Shown: positions 1 to 6,013 of the stretch, one piece after another
Layout of the letters: the number at the start of each line of letters is the position of its first letter
Position numbering within the stretch: the stretch's first letter is position 1
NCBI GenBank assembly: GCA_035295665.1
Contig: DATGIQ010000631.1
Location: 1 to 7,132, forward strand
DNA length: 7,132 nucleotides
Direction of reading: 5' to 3'
Source: DATGIQ01 sp035295665
GTDB lineage: Bacteria; Planctomycetota; Planctomycetia; Gemmatales; Gemmataceae
The notes under the pieces: generated by a model
The model's input: only the letters and a program-made list of their open reading frames with translations
Databases searched by the model: none
What the model was told of the DNA's origin: nothing
Program-made: the position numbers and the translations under genes

Positions 1-889
1 CGCGCTCCGGCCCGAGGTCCGCCGTCACCGTCACGCCGCCGGTGTCCGTGTATTTGATGGCATTACCCAGCAAGTTGGCGACGACGCGGACCAATTTGAG
101 CCGGTCGCTCCGCAGCCGGATCCGCTCTTGAGACGGCTCGACTTTCAGCCAAAGACTCTTCGCCTCAGCCAGGGGATGGACGCGCGCACATTCCTCAGTT
201 AATAGTTCGTTCAAGGAGAATTCGCTCAGGCGGAGTTTCGCTCCGACAGCCTCGAAGCGGGCGACGTCGAGCACATCGCCGACCAAATCTGCCAGGGTCA
301 AGGCGTTCGTCTGGAGGCGGCGCGCGAGGTCAGGAACCTGGACGGTCACGTCGTGGTTGTCGGCAGCGCGGCGGAGGACCTCGGCCATCAAGTTGATCGC
401 GCTGATTGGTGTGCGGATGTCGTGGGACACCGACGCCAGCAGGCGCATGTTGCGCTGGCTCGTCTCCTCGGCGTCGCGGCGGCGGCACTCCAGTTCCTTG
501 TTCTGCGCTTGGAGAGACCGGCGTTGCGCGTCGAGGAGATCGAGCCCGATCATGCCAGCGTGGACCAGGCCGGCGGTCAGCGCCAGTGCGGAGCCGGACA
601 ACACCCGGTTAACAAAGTGCGTTTCGCGAAGCGAGAAAACGCCAGGCTCAATCTGCACGGCGTAGACGGCGAAGGTGGTAACGAGCAGGAACAGGGCCAG
701 GGCCCACAGTAGCCGCCGGCTGCGGGAGGCGGCGGCCACGACCAATGGCAGCCCGTAGAGGATCGCCACGTTCAGGTCGATGGCGGTGACCCAGTCGAGG
801 AAAACCTCGACCAAGGCCAAGAACACCGCCAGCATACCGGCCGCCTTGGCAAGCAACGCGGATGGGGAGTGCAGATTATCGTTGTCCAT
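1..889 (-). CDS. Membrane-bound sensor histidine kinase, C-terminus beyond window
   Basis: This is a partial two-component sensor kinase. My translation from the ATG at 889 gives 296 residues with no stop before the window edge. Residues about 12-115 are rich in hydrophobic stretches (roughly 16-31, 39-54, 60-78 and 97-117), consistent with about four membrane segments and almost no extracytoplasmic domain. A polar, probably coiled-coil linker (about 118-150) leads to a HisKA dimerisation domain with the H-box SVSHDIRTPI; His156 (bases 422-424) is the expected phosphorylated residue. The N-box RVVANLLGNAIKYT lies at 268-281, with Asn276 the likely Mg-ATP ligand. The later ATP-binding motifs and any receiver domain are off the edge. 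The start is supported by AGAGG seven bases upstream; the frame is open further upstream but reads as low-complexity, non-kinase sequence. The input signal and the partner regulator are unknown. Kinase identity is certain from the motifs; the specific role is not. Confidence 0.93.
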   Translation of the reverse strand, partial: MDNDNLHSPSALLAKAAGMLAVFLALVEVFLDWVTAIDLNVAILYGLPLVVAAASRSRRLLWALALFLLVTTFAVYAVQIEPGVFSLRETHFVNRVLSGSALALTAGLVHAGMIGLDLLDAQRRSLQAQNKELECRRRDAEETSQRNMRLLASVSHDIRTPISAINLMAEVLRRAADNHDVTVQVPDLARRLQTNALTLADLVGDVLDVARFEAVGAKLRLSEFSLNELLTEECARVHPLAEAKSLWLKVEPSQERIRLRSDRLKLVRVVANLLGNAIKYTDTGGVTVTADLGPER

Positions 890-896
890 GAGATCG

Positions 897-901
897 CCTC
901 T
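897..901 (-). promoter_or_regulatory. Ribosome binding site deciding the kinase start
   Basis: AGAGG on the minus strand sits seven bases before the ATG at 889. It decides the start, because the reading frame stays open well upstream and an in-frame GTG exists near 1026. Confidence 0.6.
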
Positions 902-1029
902 CGCTTGGTCGTCATAGGAACCGACTCCGCCAGCGTAGCTCGTGCCGCATTTTCGTTGTCGGCTTGGAGGTCGTCGACCCGTCTCGGTAGGGATTGGGAG
1001 TTGGCACCCCGAACCGAGTCCATACACGA

Positions 1030-1035
1030 ATTATA
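1030..1035 (-). promoter_or_regulatory. Candidate -10 box for the histidine kinase
   Basis: A perfect TATAAT occurs on the minus strand in the spacer between rnr and the kinase, directly preceded by TG. No convincing -35 box is seen at 16-18 bases upstream. If used, transcription would start near base 1023, giving a leader of about 134 bases before the kinase ATG at 889. It suggests that the kinase is transcribed separately from the upstream rnr. This is a motif match only. Confidence 0.4.
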
Positions 1036-1082
1036 CAGACCAGCGGCATGTGCAGCTGCGCGGACGGGAGGGCAGAAATGGC

Positions 1083-3260
1083 TCACTTCAGCTTAGGGCG
1101 CTCATCAGAAACCTTCTTGCGCGCCAATACCCGGAAATCGAGCTGCCGCCGCTGCAAATCTACCCGCACCACGGTGACAGCCACCTTATCGCCGAGGCGA
1201 TAGCGGCGTTTGGTCCGCCGACCGATCAAGCTATGGCTCGCTTCATCGAAATAGTAGTAGTCGTCCGTCAGCGTGCTGACATGGACCAACCCGTCCACCG
1301 GCAGCTGCTCCGCCGAGGCGAAGAATCCGTAATCGGCCACACCCGTGATCACCACCTCCAGCTCGAGCCCTAACCGTTCGCTGAGGTAGGTGAGAAGCTT
1401 GGTCTTGATGAGCTCGCGTTCAGCGATTTCGGCGCGGCGTTCGGTCTTGCTACAATGATCTCCCAATGCCGCCAATTCGGTCTCATCGCTGCCCGCCCGA
1501 CCGGTTTTGAGCCACTGGCCGAGCTGACGGTGTACGGCGAGGTCTGGATACCGCCGGATCGGCGACGTGAAATGGCAATACGTGTCGCTGGCCAGCGCGT
1601 AGTGCCCTTCCTCTTCCGGGCTGTACGTAGCTTGCTTGAGGCTGCGTAACAGGGCGTAATGAACGGCGTAGGCATCAGGACGGTCGGCGGATTTCTCCAG
1701 CACACGTTGCAAGGCAAAGCGGTCCACGTGGCGTTCCATCTTGTACCCGAGACTCCGGGCAAAATCGGCAAATCCCTCCAGCTTGGTTGGCTCCGGCGCG
1801 GGGTGGATGCGGTGGAGGAATGGAACACCCAGCGCTGCCAAATGCTCTGCTACCGCTTCGTTGGCTGCCAACATGAATTCTTCGATGATTTGATGACTGG
1901 CATCATGCTTGACGAAATGGGCACCGGTCACCCGGCCCTGCTCATCGAGCTCGAGCTCCACCTCCGGCATGTTCAACTCCAGGGCACCGCGGCGTAATCG
2001 GCGTCGTCGGAGGATCATGGCCAAATCGCGCATCCGCAGCAACAGCGCTGCTACCTCGACATCCAGTTTCGGGGCGGCGGAACGAGCCCCCTCGGCCGGG
2101 TCGGCGGCCTCCGCCTGGAGAAAGGCAGAAACCTGCTCATACGTAAACCGTTTGCGGACGCGGATGGCGACATTGGCAAAACGTGCCTCCGCGCGCTGCC
2201 CAGCCGGCGTGAAATCCAGGAACACGGATTTGACGTAGCGGACCCGGCCTTGCTGAAGGCTCGCCAGGCTGTTGGAGATAATTTCCGGAAACATCGGCAA
2301 AACGCGCTGAGGCAGGTACACGCTTGTGCCGCGTTTTCGCGCTTCGCGATCCACCGCGCTGCCCGGTGGTGCAAAATGGGCCACATCCGCAATGTGCACG
2401 CCCAATTGCCAATGTTTGGTGCGACTGTCCTGAGTCAGAGAAATTGCGTCGTCAAAATCACGGGCATCCACCGGATCGATGGTGACAACCACCGCGTTTG
2501 TGCAGTCTTCCCGGTCGTCGAGGTCCGTTTCGTCGAACGCCGAGGCGGCTTCGCGGGCTTCTTCGAGGACTTCTTCCGGAAAGCGATCGGGCAAGTCGAA
2601 TTCGCGGATGATCGATAACGTATCGACGCCCGGTTTCCCGCGCGGCCCGAGGACTTCCGTGATCACTCCCTCGCCACGGTCTTCCGGCGTAGGAAACCGG
2701 ATCATTTCGAGGACAACCTTGTCGTCCGGCTTTGCGCCCTTGGCTCCAGGGTCGCCGACGTAGATGCTGTGGCTAAAGACCGTACCATCGACACGGACCA
2801 ATCCCTGACCGTCGCGCTCAAAATAAGTGCCCACGAATTGGCGCGTGGCTCGTCCGAGCACCTTGCGGATCTCGCCAACGGGACCCAAATCGGGCCGGCT
2901 CGGCTTGCGGGTGATCCGAACCAGCACTTCGTCACCGGTGGCAGCGTCCAGGGCGTCCCCTTCCCGGATGAGGATCTCGGGGCCTGCTTGGCCATCAACG
3001 ATGTGCGGCCGGACGAAGCCGTAGCCGCTCGATGTCCGCCGGTAAATGCCGGTCACCGTGCCGTGCGGCTGGGTTGGCCGAACGGTGTGGTTTTTACCTA
3101 TCTCGACGCGCTGCAACTTGACCAGGCTTCGCAAGGCGTGGCGGAATTCGGAATACTGCGCCGATGGCAAGCCAAGTTTCCGCGCCAGCGCCTTGGGCTT
3201 GAGCGGCTGATAATTTTTGCGGGCCAGGGCAGCCAGAATTTGGTCTTCCAGATTGGGCAT
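1083..3260 (-). CDS. rnr: Ribonuclease R (RNB-family 3'-5' exoribonuclease)
   Basis: A 725-residue hydrolytic exoribonuclease that degrades RNA, including structured RNA, from the 3' end to nucleoside monophosphates; it acts in the cytoplasm in mRNA, rRNA and tRNA turnover. Order of domains: an N-terminal winged-helix-like segment (about 1-62), two cold-shock/OB segments (about 66-130 and 140-205), the RNB catalytic domain (about 250-580) and a C-terminal S1 domain (about 634-712). The metal-binding motif DPVDARDFDDAI gives Asp262, Asp268, Asp270 and Asp271; the second RNB signature HFTSPIRRYPDLAVHR is at 563-578. It is shorter than the roughly 813 residues of the E. coli enzyme, mainly because the lysine-rich tail after S1 is reduced to about a dozen residues. 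The start at ATG 3260 fits the family N-terminus, but its best ribosome site, GAGG at 3273-3276, is 12 bases away, so translation may partly depend on the upstream gene. It lies 30 bases after the YhaM-like gene in the same direction, probably one operon. Confidence 0.95.
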   Translation of the reverse strand: MPNLEDQILAALARKNYQPLKPKALARKLGLPSAQYSEFRHALRSLVKLQRVEIGKNHTVRPTQPHGTVTGIYRRTSSGYGFVRPHIVDGQAGPEILIREGDALDAATGDEVLVRITRKPSRPDLGPVGEIRKVLGRATRQFVGTYFERDGQGLVRVDGTVFSHSIYVGDPGAKGAKPDDKVVLEMIRFPTPEDRGEGVITEVLGPRGKPGVDTLSIIREFDLPDRFPEEVLEEAREAASAFDETDLDDREDCTNAVVVTIDPVDARDFDDAISLTQDSRTKHWQLGVHIADVAHFAPPGSAVDREARKRGTSVYLPQRVLPMFPEIISNSLASLQQGRVRYVKSVFLDFTPAGQRAEARFANVAIRVRKRFTYEQVSAFLQAEAADPAEGARSAAPKLDVEVAALLLRMRDLAMILRRRRLRRGALELNMPEVELELDEQGRVTGAHFVKHDASHQIIEEFMLAANEAVAEHLAALGVPFLHRIHPAPEPTKLEGFADFARSLGYKMERHVDRFALQRVLEKSADRPDAYAVHYALLRSLKQATYSPEEEGHYALASDTYCHFTSPIRRYPDLAVHRQLGQWLKTGRAGSDETELAALGDHCSKTERRAEIAERELIKTKLLTYLSERLGLELEVVITGVADYGFFASAEQLPVDGLVHVSTLTDDYYYFDEASHSLIGRRTKRRYRLGDKVAVTVVRVDLQRRQLDFRVLARKKVSDERPKLK

Positions 3261-3290
3261 GGCGAATGAGAACCTCGCAGCCGGATCGCA

Positions 3291-4301
3291 TCAATCCACC
3301 GATTCCAGCGTTGGTGAATACATGGTATCCGTTCCGTTTGCCGCTCCCTTGAACAGGCGACGTTGGAGGGACTGATTGAAAGGGGTCCAGGAAGATGCCT
3401 GGTTGGGGTCCTCCCGAATATCGCGGGTAAAACTGTGGACCTTCGCGTCCAGATTGTCCAGGTAATGCAGCGCGATGGCTTCGGGCGTCATGGGCAAACG
3501 AGGACTGCCGAATTCATAGGTGCCGTGATGACTGAGGATCATGTGCTTGAGCCGCAGGAGCAGTTCCTCGGGAAAGGCTTCACCGGTAAGATCCGAAACG
3601 CGGCTAACTTTGGCGTTCAGGATTTCGACGCCAATGACCAGATGTCCGATCAACTGGCCCTCGTCGCTATAGGCGAACACCTTGTGATACGTCAGCTCTC
3701 GAACCTTGCCGATATCGTGGAGGAAAATCCCCATGAGCAACAGATCCCGATCCAGCTCGGGGTACAAGGGGAGCACGCGCTCGGCGGCATCCAGAAGGGT
3801 TACCACATGTTCGAGCAAGCCACCAATGTAGGCATGGTGATTGCGGACCCCGGCTGGAACCTGGCAAAAACCGCGGACAAATTCGTCGTCCATGAAGAAA
3901 CACTCGGCCAGGGCGCGCAAGTGCGGATTGCTCAGCCGAAGCAACGTGCCGCGCAACTGATCCAGGAGCTTGCCGACATCCTGTTCCGTGTGCGGGAGGA
4001 AGTCCGCCAAGTCGACCTTTTCGGCCTCCGCTCGGTCGATATGGTTAAGGATCAATTGGAGGGCGCCCTGGAATAGCTGAACCTTGCCGCGCACCAGGAG
4101 AAAATCGCCAACATCGAACAGGCGGCAGAGGTTTTCGCCGGCATTCCAGAGCCGGGCGCTGATGGAGCCCGTCCGGTCGCGCAGCTCGATTTGCAGATAC
4201 AAATTGCCATTGCGATTGGCCCGAAGCTGCTTATCGGTGACGAGGTATACCTCTTCGATGTTCTCTCCGTCTGCCAACTGCTGCACGAAACGCCTGCTCA
4301 T
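3291..4301 (-). CDS. yhaM: YhaM-family 3'-5' exoribonuclease (OB-fold plus HD domain)
   Basis: A 336-residue protein with the architecture of YhaM-type 3'-5' exoribonucleases: an N-terminal OB-fold nucleic-acid-binding region (about 15-90, containing QLRANRNGNLYLQIEL and ISARLWNA) followed by a metal-dependent HD phosphohydrolase domain (about 150-300). Visible metal-ligand candidates are His155/His156 in the NHHAYIGGLLEH segment, His195-Asp196 in HDIGK, His220, His258/His259 in SHHG, and Asp282 or Asp285 in LDNLDAK. B. subtilis YhaM is about 314 residues, so the length fits. I chose ATG 4301 over the GTG at 4358 because AGGGA lies eight bases upstream and the family usually begins near MxRRxVxQL. 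The stop is 30 bases before rnr, suggesting co-transcription of two exonucleases. The ribosome site lies in one arm of a long inverted repeat (4304-4395). The symbol is given by family resemblance; direct orthology with the Bacillus gene and its substrate are not shown. An HD nucleotidase acting on another substrate is less likely given the OB-fold. Confidence 0.88.
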   Translation of the reverse strand: MSRRFVQQLADGENIEEVYLVTDKQLRANRNGNLYLQIELRDRTGSISARLWNAGENLCRLFDVGDFLLVRGKVQLFQGALQLILNHIDRAEAEKVDLADFLPHTEQDVGKLLDQLRGTLLRLSNPHLRALAECFFMDDEFVRGFCQVPAGVRNHHAYIGGLLEHVVTLLDAAERVLPLYPELDRDLLLMGIFLHDIGKVRELTYHKVFAYSDEGQLIGHLVIGVEILNAKVSRVSDLTGEAFPEELLLRLKHMILSHHGTYEFGSPRLPMTPEAIALHYLDNLDAKVHSFTRDIREDPNQASSWTPFNQSLQRRLFKGAANGTDTMYSPTLESVD

Positions 4302-4309
4302 CGCGGTAG

Positions 4310-4314
4310 TCCCT
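4310..4314 (-). promoter_or_regulatory. Ribosome binding site deciding the yhaM-like start
   Basis: AGGGA on the minus strand, eight bases before the ATG at 4301. No comparable site precedes the upstream GTG at 4358. It overlaps the outer arm of the inverted repeat, so it could be masked in an RNA that begins upstream of base 4395. Confidence 0.6.
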
Positions 4315-4360
4315 GGTCCGAGGTTCGTAGCTAGAAGAAGCCAATCGTCACTTGCCACTG

Positions 4361-4366
4361 TACAAT
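4361..4366 (+). promoter_or_regulatory. Candidate -10 box for rhaB
   Basis: TACAAT, directly preceded by TG, lies 46 bases upstream of the rhaB ATG, at the right edge of the inverted-repeat loop. No good -35 box is found at the expected distance (about 4338-4343). A start near 4373 would give a leader of about 40 bases containing only the right half of the repeat. Weak evidence. Confidence 0.25.
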
Positions 4367-4412
4367 GATTGGCGTTTCTTGGCTACGGACTACCGATTGC
4401 GGACAATTCATT

Positions 4413-5891
4413 ATGGATAAAAAACTGTTGGCCTTCGATCTCGGCGCCGAGAGCGGGCGGGGTGTGCTGGGCCGGTTCGACGGGCAATGCCTGAAACTCG
4501 AAGTCATTCACCGCTTTGCCAATGGGCCGGTCCGCACACTGGATACGCTTCACTGGGACGTGCTGCGGCTGTACACGGAGATGTTGACGGCTTTGCGCCG
4601 CTCTGCCGCCGACCACGGCGGCATCGATAGCCTGGGCGTCGATACCTGGGGAGTCGACTTCGCCTTGCTGGGCCACGATGGCACCCTGCTGGGGAATCCC
4701 CGACATTATCGGGATCCGCATACGGAAGGCGTCATGGAAGCTGCGTTTGCCCGTCTCGCGCGGCAGGAGATTTTCCGCCAGACGGGACTCCAGTTCCTGC
4801 GTTTCAATACCCTTTTTCAACTCCTGGCTCTCCAGGGTGCGGGCTCGCCGTTGTTGCCGGCCGCCCATACCCTCCTGATGATGCCGGATCTCTTCCATTA
4901 CTTTTTCACCGGAGTTCGGGTCAACGAATTTACCAATGCCAGCACGACGCAAATGGTCGATCCGGCCACCAAAGGCTGGGCCAAGCAGCTGCTCCAAGCG
5001 TTTGGGTTGCCGGAGCAGATTCTCGGCCCCATCGTGGCGCCGGGAACAGTACTGGGGCCACTGCTTCCATCGGTTGCGGCAGAAACGGGCTTGAATGATG
5101 TGGCCGTCATCGCCCCGGCCACCCATGACACGGGCGCGGCCGTGGCGGCAGTCCCGGCCCAGCACCGTTCCTGGGCCTACATCAGTTCCGGAACTTGGTC
5201 GCTCATGGGAGCAGAGCTTGACGGACCGCTCATCAACGAGCCAGCGCTGCGTTACAATTGCACGAACGAAGGAGGCGTCGGCGGGACGATTCGATTTCTC
5301 AAGAACATCATGGGGCTGTGGCTGGTGCAAGAGTGCCGTCGGGCCTGGCAGCGGGCGCGCCACGATTACACTTACGAGGAACTGGCCCGCATGGCAGAAG
5401 GTGCGCCGGCGTTTCGTAGTCTCGTCGATCCCGATGATCCGATGTTTATTCTACCGCAAAGCATGCCCGTTGCCCTGGCAGATTTCTGCCGTCGGACGGG
5501 TCAGCCCGAGCCTACCGAGCCGGGGGCCCTGATCCGGTGTGCCTTGGAGAGTCTGGCTCTGCGGTATCGCTGGGTCCTGGACCGCCTCGAAGAGCTGCTC
5601 GGCCGCCGCCTGGAGGTGATCCACATTGTCGGCGGAGGGAGCCAAAATGCCCTGCTCTGCCAATTCGCTGCCGACGCCTGCAATCGACTGGTGCTGGCGG
5701 GTCCGGTCGAGGCGACGGCCATCGGCAACGTGCTGGTCCAGGCCATCGGCCTCGGTTTGCTGAGTTCCCTCCGGGAGGCCCGCCAGGTGGTTTGCCGGTC
5801 CTTTGAAGTTCGGGCCTACGACCCGAAGGATCCCGAAAGATGGCAGGGTCCCTACGATCGGTTCCTGGGCTATCTCGCACCGGGGATCTAA
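4413..5891 (+). CDS. rhaB: Rhamnulokinase (FGGY carbohydrate kinase)
   Basis: A 492-residue cytoplasmic kinase predicted to phosphorylate L-rhamnulose to L-rhamnulose 1-phosphate with ATP, the second step of L-rhamnose breakdown. It has the two-domain FGGY fold: an N-terminal phosphate-binding start (AFDLGAESGRG, residues 7-17), the sugar-side motif GVDTWGVDFAL (75-85), the catalytic aspartate in PATHDTGAAV (Asp239, matching Asp237 of E. coli RhaB), the YISSGTWSLMG segment (256-266) and the C-terminal ATP-binding motif HIVGGGSQN (404-412). The length is close to the 489 residues of E. coli RhaB. The start MDKKLLAFDL was chosen because the upstream extension to 4365 adds 16 residues unrelated to the family; the ribosome site is weak (GGA at 4401-4403, nine bases away). 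No isomerase, aldolase, mutarotase, transporter or AraC-type regulator is visible beside it. L-fuculokinase or another FGGY sugar kinase is the main alternative, but the motifs favour RhaB. Confidence 0.88.
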   Translation: MDKKLLAFDLGAESGRGVLGRFDGQCLKLEVIHRFANGPVRTLDTLHWDVLRLYTEMLTALRRSAADHGGIDSLGVDTWGVDFALLGHDGTLLGNPRHYRDPHTEGVMEAAFARLARQEIFRQTGLQFLRFNTLFQLLALQGAGSPLLPAAHTLLMMPDLFHYFFTGVRVNEFTNASTTQMVDPATKGWAKQLLQAFGLPEQILGPIVAPGTVLGPLLPSVAAETGLNDVAVIAPATHDTGAAVAAVPAQHRSWAYISSGTWSLMGAELDGPLINEPALRYNCTNEGGVGGTIRFLKNIMGLWLVQECRRAWQRARHDYTYEELARMAEGAPAFRSLVDPDDPMFILPQSMPVALADFCRRTGQPEPTEPGALIRCALESLALRYRWVLDRLEELLGRRLEVIHIVGGGSQNALLCQFAADACNRLVLAGPVEATAIGNVLVQAIGLGLLSSLREARQVVCRSFEVRAYDPKDPERWQGPYDRFLGYLAPGI

Positions 5892-5947
5892 TCAGTCATG
5901 GGCGCCTCAGCCGGCGAATCCCCGCTGCCTGAATGAGCCGCAGCGAC

Positions 5948-5953
5948 TATAAT
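5948..5953 (+). promoter_or_regulatory. Candidate -10 box for panB
   Basis: A perfect TATAAT in the 122-base spacer after rhaB. A poor -35 candidate, TGCCTG at 5926-5931, is 16 bases upstream. Transcription would start near 5960, leaving a leader of about 54 bases before panB at 6014. It suggests that panB has its own promoter instead of depending on rhaB. Confidence 0.45.
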
Positions 5954-6003
5954 TGGGTAGCCCAGAGAGAGGCACCACTACCGTTTCTTTGCTCTCCGAG
6001 AAT

Positions 6004-6007
6004 GGAG
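6004..6007 (+). promoter_or_regulatory. Ribosome binding site of panB
   Basis: GGAG six bases before the ATG at 6014 supports that start even though it gives a longer N-terminus than E. coli PanB. CTCC at 5994-5997 could pair with it across a six-base loop. Confidence 0.65.
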
Positions 6008-6013
6008 TGATTC

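Larger units (their letters stand above)
4304..4395. repeat. Long imperfect inverted repeat filling the divergent intergenic region
   Basis: Nested complementary blocks can be paired in order: 4304-4312 (CGGTAGTCC) with 4387-4395 (GGACTACCG), nine perfect bases; 4327-4331 (GTAGC) with 4382-4386 (GCTAC); 4335-4339 (AAGAA) with 4376-4380 (TTCTT); and 4340-4346 (GCCAATC) with 4367-4373 (GATTGGC). This gives 26 base pairs around a 20-base loop (4347-4366), with an asymmetric bulge of 14 bases on the left arm (4313-4326). It could form an RNA hairpin in a leader, a cruciform, or contain paired operator half-sites for the divergent genes. The pairing is read directly; any function is inference. Confidence 0.5.

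Noticed and set aside
353..712. Plus-strand frames opposite the left-edge kinase gene
   Set aside because: The minus strand here encodes an intact HisKA H-box and N-box over a continuous 296 codons, so the plus-strand frames are shadows.
1451..1456. Plus-strand TACAAT inside rnr as an antisense promoter
   Set aside because: A single hexamer match inside a coding region, with no -35 partner or downstream gene on that strand, is expected by chance.
3094..3294. Short minus-strand frame starting at the stop of the yhaM-like gene (TGATG overlap)
   Set aside because: The start-stop overlap is attractive, but the frame runs mostly inside rnr in a different phase and has no recognisable content.
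3363..4076. Plus-strand open frame of 237 codons opposite the yhaM-like gene
   Set aside because: Antisense shadow of a gene whose own frame shows clear OB-fold and HD motifs; no independent ribosome site or motif support.
4302..4358. GTG at 4358 as start of the yhaM-like gene
   Set aside because: The 19 extra residues do not look like the family, no ribosome site precedes the GTG, and ATG 4301 has AGGGA at good spacing.
4365..4412. ATG at 4365 as start of rhaB
   Set aside because: It adds 16 residues before the conserved FGGY N-terminus and lies at or before the putative transcription start; ATG 4413 gives the expected length.
4383..5363. Minus-strand open frame of 326 codons opposite rhaB
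   Set aside because: It lies wholly antisense to a gene with complete FGGY motifs, and its translation shows no recognisable domain. Long antisense frames are expected in G+C-rich coding DNA.
5908..5927. Hairpin after rhaB as a rho-independent terminator
   Set aside because: CAGC/GCTG plus GG/CC around a mismatch gives only six pairs, and no T-run follows, so I do not call a terminator.
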